From the NCBI GenBank assembly GCA_003612335.1, contig RAYO01000033.1:1-43019 (forward strand): a DNA stretch of 43,019 bases, written 5' to 3'. Below are positions 23,319-32,010 of this stretch, in pieces. Position numbers and translations under genes: made by a program. Under the pieces are notes generated by a model that worked only from the letters and a program-made list of their open reading frames with translations, was not told where the DNA came from and searched no databases. Origin of the DNA: a bacterium 1xD42-67. GTDB lineage: Bacteria > Bacillota > Clostridia > Oscillospirales > Oscillospiraceae. Within the stretch, counting starts at the first letter, position 1. Each line of letters starts with the position of its first letter.

Positions 23319-24197
23319 CTACTCGATGTTCTGCACCTGTTCCCGGATCTTCTCGATCTCCGCCTTGATGTCCACCACATGGCTGGAGATCTCCAGATCG
23401 CTGCACTTGGAACCGATGGTGTTGGCCTCCCGGTTGAACTCCTGGATCAGGAAGTCCAGCTTCCGGCCGGTGGCTCCCCCCTTGGACAGCATCTCCCGCA
23501 GCTGCTCCGTATGGCTGCGCAGACGGACGGTCTCCTCGTCCACCGCCACTTTATCGGCGAAGATCGCCGCCTCAGTGAGGATCCGGGCCGGGTCCAGCTG
23601 GGTGTTGGCCAGGACCTCGTTCATCCTGGCCTCCAGCTTGGCCCGATGCTCCGCCACCGTCTGGGGGGACCGGGCCTCCACCAGGGCGACCTTGGCCTCG
23701 ATGGCGGCGGCCCGTGACAGGATATCCGCCTTCAGCCGCTCTCCCTCCCGAGCGCGCATCCGGTCGAAGTCAGCCAGGGCCCGGTCCAGGACGGAGCAGA
23801 TATCCCTCGCCATCTGTTCCACGTCCTCCTCCGCCTTCTCGGCCAGCAGGACCTCGGGGAAGCGGGACAGCAGGGCGACGGAGATGTCGTCCGACAGGCC
23901 GTAGTCCTCCGCCAGCTGCTTCAGAGCGGCGTAGTAGCCGTCCGCTGCCGGCTTGTTCACGGACACCTGGACCTTCTCCGCACCTGTGCTGTCCAAGGTG
24001 ACGAACACATCCACCTTCCCCCGGGAGATGGTCCCCTGCACACGGCTCTTGATGGCCTCCTCGGCGAAGAGATACAGACGCGGGATGCGGACATTACAGT
24101 CCAGATAGCGGTTATTGACGGAGCGCAGCTCCACCGTGATGGTGCAGCCGCCGAAGTTCTCCTCTGCCCGGCCGTAGCCGGTCATGCTCTTGACCAA
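23319..24197 (-). CDS. yicC: YicC-family endoribonuclease
   Basis: A 292-residue YicC/YloC protein. [11 protein letters not shown] at the N-terminus and SEYxxRCD-like C-terminal features ([56 protein letters not shown]) are diagnostic. The family are endoribonucleases involved in small-RNA or mRNA turnover. TTG at 24197 has AAAGGAG 9 bases upstream; an ATG at 24185 (MTGYG) is the alternative. It begins the yicC-remA-gmk-rpoZ group, but is itself linked to the upstream J-domain gene. Confidence 0.94.
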   Translation of the reverse strand: MVKSMTGYGRAEENFGGCTITVELRSVNNRYLDCNVRIPRLYLFAEEAIKSRVQGTISRGKVDVFVTLDSTGAEKVQVSVNKPAADGYYAALKQLAEDYGLSDDISVALLSRFPEVLLAEKAEEDVEQMARDICSVLDRALADFDRMRAREGERLKADILSRAAAIEAKVALVEARSPQTVAEHRAKLEARMNEVLANTQLDPARILTEAAIFADKVAVDEETVRLRSHTEQLREMLSKGGATGRKLDFLIQEFNREANTIGSKCSDLEISSHVVDIKAEIEKIREQVQNIE

Positions 24198-24237
24198 ACC
24201 GGTCACTCTCCTTTTGTCGTCGCGTATATCAAGATGC

Positions 24238-24822
24238 TCAGCAGCAGGGCCCGCCCCAGGGGGTGCACATGCTGCAGCAGAGATAGGTCGTACAGGGGTC
24301 ACAGCCCGCAGAGCTGTATCCCATGGGGCGGTAGCCTCCCATGGCCCCCCGCTGCATCACAGCCAGGGCCTGGCGGTACTCCATATTGTTGGGGTCCAGC
24401 TGGACGGCCTGGGCATAGTTCTGCATGGCCTCATCCAGCCAGCCCCGGCGGTAGGCGATGCTGCCCGACAGGAAATACCACTCCCCGTCCTTCCGGCCCA
24501 TCTCGAAGAGCAGCTGCTCTGCCGAATTCAGGTCGCCGGCGTTGATCAGGTTGCGCACCCGGATATAGGTGGGGTCGGCGGTGCGCTGATAGCTCTGCTG
24601 ATACCCCTGCTGATAGCCCCCCGAGGCCCCTCCTGACCGCTGCTTGGTGATGGTGTCGTAAGCCTCGTTGATCTCCTTCATCTTCTCCTCCGCCAAGTCG
24701 GCGAGAGGGTTGTTCTGATAGTTGTCCGGATGGTATCTCCGGGCCAGATCCCGATAGGCCTTCTTCACTTCTTCATCGCTGGCGCTTGGGCTCACGCCCA
24801 GGACGCTGTACGGGTCTCTCAT
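24238..24822 (-). CDS. J-domain protein with TPR-like region and Cys-rich tail
   Basis: Encodes 194 residues. Residues 1-62 are a J-domain ([31 protein letters not shown], with the essential HPD). A Gly/Gln/Tyr-rich linker and a TPR-like pair of helices ([34 protein letters not shown]) follow. The last ~20 residues hold seven cysteines in three clusters (CDPC, CCSMC, PCC), likely metal-binding or lipid-linked. It stimulates DnaK-type chaperones via HPD; the target is unknown. ATGA overlap with the DUF5685 gene makes this a coupled pair. Confidence 0.85.
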   Translation of the reverse strand: MRDPYSVLGVSPSASDEEVKKAYRDLARRYHPDNYQNNPLADLAEEKMKEINEAYDTITKQRSGGASGGYQQGYQQSYQRTADPTYIRVRNLINAGDLNSAEQLLFEMGRKDGEWYFLSGSIAYRRGWLDEAMQNYAQAVQLDPNNMEYRQALAVMQRGAMGGYRPMGYSSAGCDPCTTYLCCSMCTPWGGPCC

Positions 24823-25685
24823 CTGTCGTTTCTCCTGATCTTTTGTTTTTTGATCTCTTTCCAGCTTCCATCGAACACGGCCTCCTCCACCCGAGGCAGG
24901 CCCAGATATATGATATTTTCCAGTACAGGCAGACGGCACCCAAAGTCCCCCAGCTGGAGGGCCGCCCCGATCAGCTCCAGGGACTGATCCATGGTCAGCC
25001 GCAGGGCCCTGTCGTCTCCGGCAGGGCCGTATCGGGCGGCCACCGGGTTATAGCGGCCGGCCAGCCTGTCCTCCTCCAGATCGTCTCTGGCGTCGGCCAA
25101 GTAGATCCACCGGCCCAGGTGATAGAGCAGCTGGGACAAGATCCGCCCCCGTGCTCCCTCCTGGGGAGCGGCTGACTGGAGCAGCCGGGCGAAGGTGTCC
25201 GCCGTCCGGTCCAGAGAGGGACAGCCCTCCCCCTCCAGGGCGGACAGCTCCTCCAGACAGCTCTGCACCGTCCTGTCGAAGGCCGGACGGCGGCGGGCCG
25301 CCTTCCGGCGGGCAGGCCCCATGAGCCAGGACAGGATCCTGGCTGGGATCCCTCTCCAAAAGCCCTCGTCCCGGACCGAATCCCGCAGCTTCCACCAGGC
25401 CAGGATCACGCTCTGATCGGCGGCCTGATCCAGGGCGGGACTGTCAGGGCACATGGGCTCCTTCCTCAGCAGGCCCGCATGGCACCGGCCCCTGCAGGGG
25501 ACGAAGCTCGCCTCTGGCTCCCACAGCAGCAGGGCCAGGAAGGTGAAGTCATAGTTGAGGAACAGGGGGGCGATGAGGCCGTACCGCCGCCGCAGACAGC
25601 GGCACAGGCCGCAGTAGGTGGCCTGATACAGGCTGAGGTCTTTGCACTTCAGCTCCGGCTGGAAGGGGCGCACATAGCCGAACAT
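24819..25685 (-). CDS. DUF5685 family protein
   Basis: A 288-residue protein starting [36 protein letters not shown], with a CGLCRCL motif typical of DUF5685. Two further cysteines (CRGRC) and alpha-helical repeats follow. The helix [31 protein letters not shown] carries DDxxED-like acidic groups reminiscent of all-helical isoprenoid-type bundles, so an Mg-binding pocket is conceivable; this is inference. Its ATGA overlap with the J-domain gene, and the widespread pairing of these two families in Clostridia, suggest a shared task. Confidence 0.8.
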   Translation of the reverse strand: MFGYVRPFQPELKCKDLSLYQATYCGLCRCLRRRYGLIAPLFLNYDFTFLALLLWEPEASFVPCRGRCHAGLLRKEPMCPDSPALDQAADQSVILAWWKLRDSVRDEGFWRGIPARILSWLMGPARRKAARRRPAFDRTVQSCLEELSALEGEGCPSLDRTADTFARLLQSAAPQEGARGRILSQLLYHLGRWIYLADARDDLEEDRLAGRYNPVAARYGPAGDDRALRLTMDQSLELIGAALQLGDFGCRLPVLENIIYLGLPRVEEAVFDGSWKEIKKQKIRRNDR

Positions 25686-25695
25686 CCGCCGCCCC

Positions 25696-26118
25696 TCAGC
25701 GCAGCCGCTTCAGGATAGCGAACTCCGGCGCCTGGCTCCGGGCGATGGACCGGTCCATGAGGACGGCGGGGAGGAAGCCCGCCGCCAGGCCCAAGGCTGC
25801 AGTCAGCATGGAAGTCAGCTCGTTCAGCCCCAACGCATACATCCCCAGGGCATAGCCCGCCCCCAGACCCACACAGGGCAGGAGGAACACCGCCACAGAG
25901 GTGCTGATATTGCGGCCGTCAGCGGGCTCCACCTCCACGAAGTCCCCCGGCTCTGCCCCGACCGCGTTGGAGGCCAGGGCCAAGATCTCCTGGGGGGGCT
26001 TGGCGGAGCAGCCGGCGCAGGCGCCGTCGCAGTGCAGGCCGCACTCCATCTGCCGCAGGAGGGAGACCTCTGCCACCCCCTCCTGGATCACTCTCTTTAC
26101 GATCGCATTTTGGACCAT
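25696..26118 (-). CDS. RseC/MucC-family membrane protein
   Basis: About 140 residues with an N-terminal soluble beta domain carrying the CGLHCDGACAGCSAK cysteine cluster, then two hydrophobic segments (about 76-96 and 101-121). This is the layout of RseC-type proteins, known as parts of the Rsx/Rnf-linked SoxR-reducing system in Proteobacteria. In anaerobic Clostridia it probably serves a redox function linked to membrane electron transfer. The start at 26118 is preferred because GAGG lies 7 bases upstream; an ATG two codons earlier (26124) is possible. Confidence 0.8.
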   Translation of the reverse strand: MVQNAIVKRVIQEGVAEVSLLRQMECGLHCDGACAGCSAKPPQEILALASNAVGAEPGDFVEVEPADGRNISTSVAVFLLPCVGLGAGYALGMYALGLNELTSMLTAALGLAAGFLPAVLMDRSIARSQAPEFAILKRLR

Positions 26119-26165
26119 GATCATGCCTCGCTCATATCAAAATCACGCCGCTCCCGGCTCATGCT

Positions 26166-27395
26166 TCATTCTACGTCCACCACGACGGTGTAATCCCCCA
26201 CGACCCCCACCGTGCTGGTGCCGTTGAGATACACCTTGGCCGGGACCCGCCGGCTGCCCGGGGCGTTCACCTCAGACAGGTCGGCCACGATCTGGAGCTG
26301 GCTGGCATCGATGTTGGCCAGATCCTCTTCCCGGCCCCGGACCGTCACCGTCACGCTCTGAGTGACCACCGACACATCGAATCCGTTGGGCGGCGTGGTG
26401 GTCCCGATATTGGTCACCGCAAAGATCTGGGTAGACAGGCCCTCCACCGTCACAGTGACTTGGGCCGTGCCGATCCCGCTCACGTTCTCCAGCCTGGGGT
26501 CCAGCGTGATGGCGAAGGGGAAGGTGTTGGTCCCCACCACATCAGACAGATCGATCTTGCCCAGGAAGATCTCCTCCAGGCCCTCCAGATCCGCCTCGCT
26601 GCCGGAGACCACGATGGTCTTGGGCTCGATATCGATCTTGGCATCCTCTGCCGAGGCGCCGCCGCCGGCCACCACATCGACAGTGAGCTCCACGGTCTTG
26701 CTCACCACCACCGGCACCACCACATAGGCCGTCTCGGCGCTGAGGGTGATCTCCAGATCGGTGAGGGGCTTGCCCTGCTTGTCCAGGGGGACCAGGGGCA
26801 GATCCCCGGCGAACCGCTCCTTCAGCTCCTCCGTCTTCAGGATCGCCGCCACCTGCTCCACCTGCTCCACCTGCTCCACCGGGCCGCTGACGATCACCTG
26901 TCCCGGCTCCACTGCCGGTGTGCCCATCTGATAGCCCTTGGCCACCTTTCCGCTGAGCTGGAAGTGTACATCGAAGGACTGGCTGTAGAGCTTCTCTACG
27001 GTCACAGTGAGGGAGGCAGGCTCCTGATCGGTCAGGCTCAGCTCATCCCAGTTGTAGTTCTCAGGCAGTATGGGCTTGCACCGCACCACGTTCTCCCCCT
27101 CTGCGCAGCGGGAGACGTCCGCCAGCATATAGAGGCTGGACCGGTGCTGGAGCAGCCGGGTGCGCACGCTGGTGGGGCCCTCCACCCGCAGTTCCACCGT
27201 TTGGGGGGAGATGCTGGATATGGTGAGCCCTTGGCTGGTGAGCACATTGGTACCGGTGGTCTCCACCCGCACATTGTGGATGGAGGTGGTCCCGTCAGGA
27301 TCCACGGTGGCCCGCACGTAGAACCAGAAGATGATCGCCAGCAGGATGGACAGCAGGACGAACACCCACCGGCTCTCTTTCAGCCGTCCCATCAT
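26166..27395 (-). CDS. cdaR: YbbR-like protein CdaR, regulator of the c-di-AMP synthase
   Basis: A 409-residue protein with one N-terminal membrane helix (RWVFVLLSILLAIIFWFYVRA) and an extracytoplasmic array of four YbbR-type repeats, the last near the C-terminus. CdaR modulates CdaA activity in Bacillus and Listeria. ATGA overlap with cdaA shows coupled translation. The stretch VEQVEQVEQ (coded at 26850-26880) comes from a 9-base in-frame tandem repeat of CACCTGCTC in the + sequence. Confidence in the role is high because of the gene pair. Confidence 0.93.
   Translation of the reverse strand: MMGRLKESRWVFVLLSILLAIIFWFYVRATVDPDGTTSIHNVRVETTGTNVLTSQGLTISSISPQTVELRVEGPTSVRTRLLQHRSSLYMLADVSRCAEGENVVRCKPILPENYNWDELSLTDQEPASLTVTVEKLYSQSFDVHFQLSGKVAKGYQMGTPAVEPGQVIVSGPVEQVEQVEQVAAILKTEELKERFAGDLPLVPLDKQGKPLTDLEITLSAETAYVVVPVVVSKTVELTVDVVAGGGASAEDAKIDIEPKTIVVSGSEADLEGLEEIFLGKIDLSDVVGTNTFPFAITLDPRLENVSGIGTAQVTVTVEGLSTQIFAVTNIGTTTPPNGFDVSVVTQSVTVTVRGREEDLANIDASQLQIVADLSEVNAPGSRRVPAKVYLNGTSTVGVVGDYTVVVDVE
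26850..26880 (-). repeat. 9-bp in-frame minisatellite within cdaR
   Basis: CACCTGCTC is repeated three times without change on the + strand and begins a fourth time. It encodes VEQ units in CdaR and can change the length of one interdomain strand without breaking the frame. Confidence 0.9.
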
Positions 27396-28285
27396 GACCG
27401 GTCGCCTCCCTCCTCCTTGTTCCCGCCCAGGATCAGGCCCAGGAAGGGAAGGGGACCATTCCTCTTCTCCTCCTGCTTATCGTTGAGCAGCTCGTTGCGC
27501 AGCAGGCGTTCCAGGGTCTCCGGAGCCAGATGCCGCTTGAGCATCCCGCCCACGGCGGCGGAGATGGAGCCCGTCTCCTCTGAGACGATCACCACCACCG
27601 CGTCGGAGTGTTCGCTCATGCCGATCCCCGCGCGGTGGCGCATCCCCAGGTCCCGGCTCAGGTTCACATTGCCCGACAGGGGGAGCATACAGCCCGCCCC
27701 CACGATCCGGCCCTCCCGGACGATCACCGCCCCGTCGTGGAGGGGCGCCTTGTTCCAGAATATGTTCTTCAAAAGCTCACTGGACACGCTGCAGTCCAAG
27801 GCAGTCCCCGTCTTGATCACGTCGTCCAGCAGGTTCTGCCGCTCGAACACCATCAGGGCCCCCACCTTGTCCCGGGAGAGATCGACATATGCCTCGGTGG
27901 TCTGGCTGATGGCGGTCTCCATATCCTGGCCCGCCTCCTTGGCCGAGGCGAAGACGAGCCCCAGCCGGCCGCTGCCCATCCGCTCCAAAAAGCGGCGGAT
28001 CTCCGGCTGGAAGAGGACCACCAGCACCACGATCCCCCAATATACCAGCTTATCCAACAGGAAACTGGTGGCAGTGAGCTTCAGTCCTGAAGACACGGCC
28101 ATCGCCAGCAGCAGGATCAGGATCCCCCGCAGCACCCGTCCGGAGCTGGTCTTGCGCAGCATCCAAAGCAGCTTGTAGATGACCAGGGACAGGATCGCGA
28201 TGTCCAGGATATCGGTCAGCTGGAGCTGCAGCAGGGGGAAATTGGCTTGGAGGAACACCTGAGCGCTGTGGAACATCTCTGTCAT
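27392..28285 (-). CDS. cdaA: Diadenylate cyclase CdaA
   Basis: A 297-residue membrane-bound diadenylate cyclase making c-di-AMP from two ATP. There are three N-terminal membrane helices (to about residue 85), a coiled region, and the DAC domain with DGAVIV and RHRAGIGMSEHSDAVVV, the DGA and RHR motifs of the active site. c-di-AMP controls potassium and osmolyte balance and cell wall. It is first in the cdaA-cdaR unit, with its own promoter. ATG 28285 is chosen; a second ATG at 28276 is possible because GGAG lies 11 bases from it. Confidence 0.95.
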   Translation of the reverse strand: MTEMFHSAQVFLQANFPLLQLQLTDILDIAILSLVIYKLLWMLRKTSSGRVLRGILILLLAMAVSSGLKLTATSFLLDKLVYWGIVVLVVLFQPEIRRFLERMGSGRLGLVFASAKEAGQDMETAISQTTEAYVDLSRDKVGALMVFERQNLLDDVIKTGTALDCSVSSELLKNIFWNKAPLHDGAVIVREGRIVGAGCMLPLSGNVNLSRDLGMRHRAGIGMSEHSDAVVVIVSEETGSISAAVGGMLKRHLAPETLERLLRNELLNDKQEEKRNGPLPFLGLILGGNKEEGGDRS

Positions 28286-28343
28286 AACTCCATCCCGCCT
28301 CTTTTCCTCCCCCAGGATAGGGGGCAAAATACATCATCATGGT

Positions 28344-28372
28344 ATTATACGATATCTCCGCCGGTTTGGCAA
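28344..28372 (-). promoter_or_regulatory. Promoter of cdaA-cdaR
   Basis: On the - strand, TTGCCA (28367-28372), a 17-base spacer and TATAAT (28344-28349) form a strong sigma-A promoter about 60 bases before the start. The lrp-to-ispE block is therefore not the only source of cda transcription. Confidence 0.85.
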
Positions 28373-28418
28373 CCGTAAAGACAGATTCCTCCGCGAAAAT
28401 TTTGCGGACAGAAAGGTC

Positions 28419-28441
28419 CGGCGCGCCCAGTAGGCGCGCCG
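28419..28441. terminator. Hairpin after ispE
   Basis: CGGCGCGCC (28419-28427) pairs perfectly with GGCGCGCCG (28433-28441) across CAGTA, 27 bases after the ispE stop on the - strand and just before the cdaA promoter. Only a short T-run (CCTTTCT) follows on the - strand. Confidence 0.6.
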
Positions 28442-28467
28442 CTGTCCTGTCCCCGCGCCGAGCCGGC

Positions 28468-29364
28468 TCAAACGGTCCGGGCCAAAAAGACCTCGCCGCC
28501 AAAGCTGCTCAGCCGCTCGCGGGCCTCCTGCGCCGCGCACTCGTCATCGAAGAGCCCGAAGACGGTGGGGCCGGTGCCGCTCATACTGGCCCCCAGGGCC
28601 CCGCACTGGATGAGGACGTTCTTGATATCCATCACCCGGCCGCGCCGGTGGCTGGGGAGAGCGTCCTCGAAGACGTTGTACATCCGCCGGGCCACCCCGA
28701 CCAGGTCCCCGGCCCTCAGAGCCGCTATGGCCCCCTGAGTGTCGGGGCGGCAGCGCAGGCGGACGCTGTCGATCTTGGCGAAGAGGGCGGGGGTGGAGAT
28801 GGAGAACTCCGGCTTGCACAGCACCGCCCAGCACTGGGGCAGGGGGGGCAGGGAGGTGAGGATCTCCCCTCTCCCCTCGGCCAAGGCGGTGCCGCCGATG
28901 ACGCAGTAGGGCACATCGGAGCCCACCAGTGCCCCGATCTCGGCCACCGCCTCCGGACACAGGCAGGCATCCTCCATCAGGTCCAGCGCCCGGAGGACGG
29001 CGGCGGCATCGCTGCTCCCACCGCCCAGGCCGGCGCAGACAGGGATGTGTTTTTCGATGGTGATGTCCAGCCCGTCAAAGGAAAAGCAGCGCTTCAAGTC
29101 CTCCATATCCCACTTGCCCGGCTCCTGGACGGCCTGACGCTCATACCAGCGCAGGGCGGCCTGGGCGGCCAGGTTCTTCTCGTTGTTGGGCAGGAAGTGG
29201 AGGTCGGTGCTCACCCGAAGCTCCTTCGTATCATTATAGTCCAGTTCCAGGATGTCGGCCAGGTCGATGGACTGCATGATCATCCGCAGGTCATGGTAGC
29301 CATCGGGACGCCTGCCCAGCACGTCCAGGGTCAGATTCAGCTTGGCGTGGGCCATGATCTGCAC
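28468..29364 (-). CDS. ispE: 4-diphosphocytidyl-2-C-methyl-D-erythritol kinase
   Basis: A 298-residue GHMP kinase of the MEP isoprenoid route; it phosphorylates CDP-methylerythritol. The early AHAKLNLTLDVLGRRPDGYHDL and the ATP loop IPVCAGLGGGSSDAAAVLRAL are diagnostic, and the C-terminal GASMSGTGPTVFGLFDD closes the GHMP fold. GTG at 29364 is the start, with AAGGAGG 7 bases upstream; the next ATG (29355) would leave the RBS too far. No other MEP gene is in the window. Confidence 0.95.
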   Translation of the reverse strand: MQIMAHAKLNLTLDVLGRRPDGYHDLRMIMQSIDLADILELDYNDTKELRVSTDLHFLPNNEKNLAAQAALRWYERQAVQEPGKWDMEDLKRCFSFDGLDITIEKHIPVCAGLGGGSSDAAAVLRALDLMEDACLCPEAVAEIGALVGSDVPYCVIGGTALAEGRGEILTSLPPLPQCWAVLCKPEFSISTPALFAKIDSVRLRCRPDTQGAIAALRAGDLVGVARRMYNVFEDALPSHRRGRVMDIKNVLIQCGALGASMSGTGPTVFGLFDDECAAQEARERLSSFGGEVFLARTV

Positions 29365-29441
29365 AGCAGGTCCTCCTTCCGCTCTCGTTTTCGCCGCGGG
29401 CGGATATCATCTCCCGCAGGACGAAGGCCGGCCAGGACGGG

Positions 29442-30731
29442 TCACTTCCTGATCTTCCGAGCCTCTAAGTAAAAGCGCTTGTCTTGGGCACGGCCCATGG
29501 AAAAGCTCTTCCTGGGCAGGGCCCCGTGGTAGACGATCGAGGGGAAGAGCTCCCCCTTGTCCATGGCGGGCAGCAGGAAGGCCACCGCGTCCCTCCGCTC
29601 CCGGGCCAGGGCCCGGGCCTCCTCAGCGCCGTGGATATAGTCCACCCGGGCCTTGGGGTCCCGCTCCAGATACTGATCCAAGAAGTCGTGCAGCGCCCCC
29701 GCCTCGGTGAGGGACGCGCTGTGGAGCAGGGCGAACTCCCCCTCCCCCTCCTGATAGACGAAGGGGATGCACTGGGCGATCGTCCGGACCCGCGGGTCGA
29801 TCTGCCTGCCGCGGAGGGCGTCAGGGTAATGCCGGCCCATAGCGTCCAGCAGCCGCTCAGGCTCCACGCCGAAGACCACCCGGTGGATGGGCTCGAACTC
29901 CAGAGCCTCGTCGTGGAGGTCCACCAGCTCGCACAGGGCGAATCGGGAGGGCAGATCGGGCCACTGGACCGGGTCGGTGAGCCCCTTGCGCCGCTCGTAG
30001 CAAGCCTTCGCGGCGGCCAGAGAGTGGTTGCCGTCCCCCACCGCGAAGATCAGTCCGTCCCGATCCCGATCCGCCTCCTCCTTCCGGTCCCGGATGGCGC
30101 GGGCGGTCTGTTCCAGCTGCGCCCCGGTGAGCAGCCAGCCCTTGATCCGGCCCCCTCCCTCCATCAGGTCGAAGTCGTAGAGGAGCTCCATCTCCCCTGT
30201 CTGAGCGGACAGGGGCCCGACGATCCTGCGGAGCGGGTCGTCCACTAAGAGCATGGCATGGGGCAGCTCGATGGGGGCGTTCTTCCGCACCGCCACCCGG
30301 GGCGGGATCCGGGACAGGACGGTGCCCTCGGTGGCCCGGACGGCGGACTTGGACCAGGGCTCGTAGTCATACTGGTCCAGATCCACCATGCCGATCAGCC
30401 CCCGGCGGACCTTCCCATCGTCCAAGGTGCGCTCCACATAGATCATACTGTCCTGATACTTCTGGAAACGGCCCTCCCGGAGGTAACGGCTCATGGTGTT
30501 GTTGATCTCCATGATGTCGGTCTCCACGCTGGGGCCCTCCAGACAGCTCTCCGGCAGGATCAGCCGCAGGGCGGAGGGGGCCCTCCCCACCCGCTCCTCC
30601 ACCCGCTGCCAGTACTCGGGACGGGAGGTGTATTGATCGCAGGCCACCACCGACCACAGGGACAGGTCGCAGCCTTGGGGGAGGAGGATATCGGCCGGCT
30701 TGAAGGGCAGGCCGTCAAACATATCGTTCAT
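29442..30731 (-). CDS. DUF1015 family protein
   Basis: A 429-residue member of DUF1015. GLPFKPADILLPQGCDLSLWSVVACDQYTS at the start, YVERTLDDGKVRRGLIGMVDL, FAVGDGNHSLAAAKACYE (the conserved GDGNHS motif) and a LPAMDKGELF segment near the end are typical. The function is not established; family genes often sit beside serA/serC, and here beside the ThrH-type phosphatase, so a role in serine or homoserine metabolism is possible. ATG 30731 (MNDMFDGLPFKP) has GAGAG upstream, and the stop of the neighbour is 5 bases away. Confidence 0.88.
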   Translation of the reverse strand: MNDMFDGLPFKPADILLPQGCDLSLWSVVACDQYTSRPEYWQRVEERVGRAPSALRLILPESCLEGPSVETDIMEINNTMSRYLREGRFQKYQDSMIYVERTLDDGKVRRGLIGMVDLDQYDYEPWSKSAVRATEGTVLSRIPPRVAVRKNAPIELPHAMLLVDDPLRRIVGPLSAQTGEMELLYDFDLMEGGGRIKGWLLTGAQLEQTARAIRDRKEEADRDRDGLIFAVGDGNHSLAAAKACYERRKGLTDPVQWPDLPSRFALCELVDLHDEALEFEPIHRVVFGVEPERLLDAMGRHYPDALRGRQIDPRVRTIAQCIPFVYQEGEGEFALLHSASLTEAGALHDFLDQYLERDPKARVDYIHGAEEARALARERRDAVAFLLPAMDKGELFPSIVYHGALPRKSFSMGRAQDKRFYLEARKIRK

Positions 30732-30736
30732 AACTC

Positions 30737-31087
30737 TCACTCTTTTCCTGAGATCAGCCGGTCGCCGGGGCGGAACTCCTCCGGCTGGCGGCCGGCGATC
30801 CAAAAGGCGTAGCTGCCCTGGAAGGGACCGCTGGCGCTGGCCCGGTCCGGGTGGATGAACTCCCCCCTGGCTCCGTCGGGCTTGGGCTGTTCGATCTGCT
30901 GGATGACGCAGGGGAAACAGGTCCCGTCCGTCTTCACGCAGGTCACCTGAGAACCGCAGGCCACCTCTCCGGCGGTCACCTGGCCGGTCACCACCAGACC
31001 GTGGCCCTTGATCTTGAAGATGTCGTCGATCCGGAAGGAAAAGCCCTCCGGCGGGACCTCCTTTTTCCTGGATCTGAACAGGCCCAT
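30737..31087 (-). CDS. Standalone EF-Tu-domain-2-like beta-barrel protein
   Basis: A 116-residue protein; after a basic start (MGLFRSRKKE), residues ~15-75 read FRIDDIFKIKGHGLVVTGQVTAGEVACGSQVT, closely resembling the domain-2 barrel of translational GTPases (FxIxDVFxIxGRGxVVTGxVxxGxVxxGxxV). No GTPase domain is present. Such solo domains exist in Clostridia with unknown function; a role as a ligand- or nucleic-acid-binding barrel is inferred. ATG 31087 has GAGGAG 8 bases upstream. It sits in line with DUF1015 and a small membrane protein. Confidence 0.72.
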   Translation of the reverse strand: MGLFRSRKKEVPPEGFSFRIDDIFKIKGHGLVVTGQVTAGEVACGSQVTCVKTDGTCFPCVIQQIEQPKPDGARGEFIHPDRASASGPFQGSYAFWIAGRQPEEFRPGDRLISGKE

Positions 31088-31102
31088 TTTAGTCACTCCT
31101 CT

Positions 31103-31312
31103 TCACTTCTGCGCCAACAGGTCCTCTTCCTTTTGCTCCAGCAGCGCATCCAGCTTCTGTTCGATCCGGTCCAGCCGCTGGAGGAGGATCCACAGGAAAG
31201 CCAGGAGGGCAGCAGAAAAGATGAGCGTGGATATCTCACCGATGGTGATAGCGGCAAGGAACAGGATGGTCCCGAATAGGAGCGTCCAGCCGAGGAAGGC
31301 GAGGAACTCCAT
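31103..31312 (-). CDS. Small membrane protein with C-terminal coiled coil
   Basis: Encodes 69 residues with two hydrophobic helices (MEFLAFLGWTLLFGTILFLAAITIG and a second from about 27 to 45) and a charged heptad tail (LQRLDRIEQKLDALLEQKEEDLLAQ). Its ATG is one base after the ThrH stop (TGACATG), so translation is coupled. I do not recognise the family. The tail may bring the EF-Tu-domain-like partner to the membrane, but this is only inferred from gene order. Confidence 0.6.
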   Translation of the reverse strand: MEFLAFLGWTLLFGTILFLAAITIGEISTLIFSAALLAFLWILLQRLDRIEQKLDALLEQKEEDLLAQK

Positions 31313-31313
31313 G

Positions 31314-31913
31314 TCACAGCGTCCCCTCGATCGCAGCCAGCAGCTCGCCGAACTCCTCAAAGGCGGGCAGCTCGGGGTGGGCGGCCTTGATGGCGTCGGT
31401 GGACTTGAAGAGGAAGCCGGCCTTGCTGGCCTGGATCATCCCCAGGTCGTTGAAACTGTCGCCGGCGGCGATGGTGTCGAAGCCCATGGACTGCAAAGCC
31501 CGCACGGTGGTCAGCTTGGACTTCTCACAGCGCATCTGATAGCCGGTGATGGTCCCGTCCTCCCCCACCTCCAGGGTGTTGCAGAAGATGGTGGGCCAGT
31601 CCAGCTTTTCCATCAGGGGCTTGGCGAACTGCTCGAAGGTGTCGCTGAGGATCACCACCTGGGCCTTGGTGCGCAGCTCGTCCAGGAACTCCTTGGCCCC
31701 GGGCAGAGGGTCGATCTTGGCGATCACCGCCTGGATCTCCTTCAGCCCCAGGCCGTGCTCCTTCAGGATCCCCAGCCGCCACTCCATCAGCTTGTCGTAG
31801 TCGGGCTCGTCCCGGGTGGTGCGGCGCAGCTCCGGGATCCCGCTCTCCTCGGAAAAGGCGATCCAGATCTCCGGGACCAGGACCCCCTCCATATCTAAGC
31901 ATACGATGTTCAA
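31314..31913 (-). CDS. thrH: ThrH-type phosphoserine phosphatase / homoserine phosphotransferase
   Basis: A 199-residue HAD-superfamily enzyme. MNIVCLDMEGVLVPEIWIAFSEESGI matches the ThrH start, with LDMEGVL instead of the DxDGT of SerB. The later Ser motif VILSDTFEQFAKPLM, a Lys in EKSKLTTV and AAGDSFNDLGMI are typical. ThrH removes phosphate from phosphoserine and can transfer it to homoserine. The start codon is TTG (31913), with AAGGAT upstream. It is downstream of an aminotransferase and Lrp, an amino-acid control context. Confidence 0.9.
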   Translation of the reverse strand: MNIVCLDMEGVLVPEIWIAFSEESGIPELRRTTRDEPDYDKLMEWRLGILKEHGLGLKEIQAVIAKIDPLPGAKEFLDELRTKAQVVILSDTFEQFAKPLMEKLDWPTIFCNTLEVGEDGTITGYQMRCEKSKLTTVRALQSMGFDTIAAGDSFNDLGMIQASKAGFLFKSTDAIKAAHPELPAFEEFGELLAAIEGTL

Positions 31914-31963
31914 AATAATTCATCCTTTCGGTCTTGTTCTCCCGTCCCCCCGTGGGGCAAAGG

Positions 31964-31987
31964 CTCCTTTTTGAAAGGAGGTTTTTT
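31964..31987 (+). terminator. Hairpin plus T-run read on the + strand, antisense to the local genes
   Basis: CTCCTTT-TTG-AAAGGAG followed by G and T6 is an intrinsic terminator when read on the + strand, but every gene nearby is on the - strand. It would stop antisense transcription; on the - strand it is a simple hairpin in the aminotransferase-thrH gap. Confidence 0.5.
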
Positions 31988-32010
31988 CGCCTGCGGGCGG
32001 GACGGGGAGA

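Noticed and set aside
26850..26880. Short tandem repeat considered as a CRISPR array
   Set aside because: Units are 9 bases with no spacers, lie inside cdaR and encode protein.
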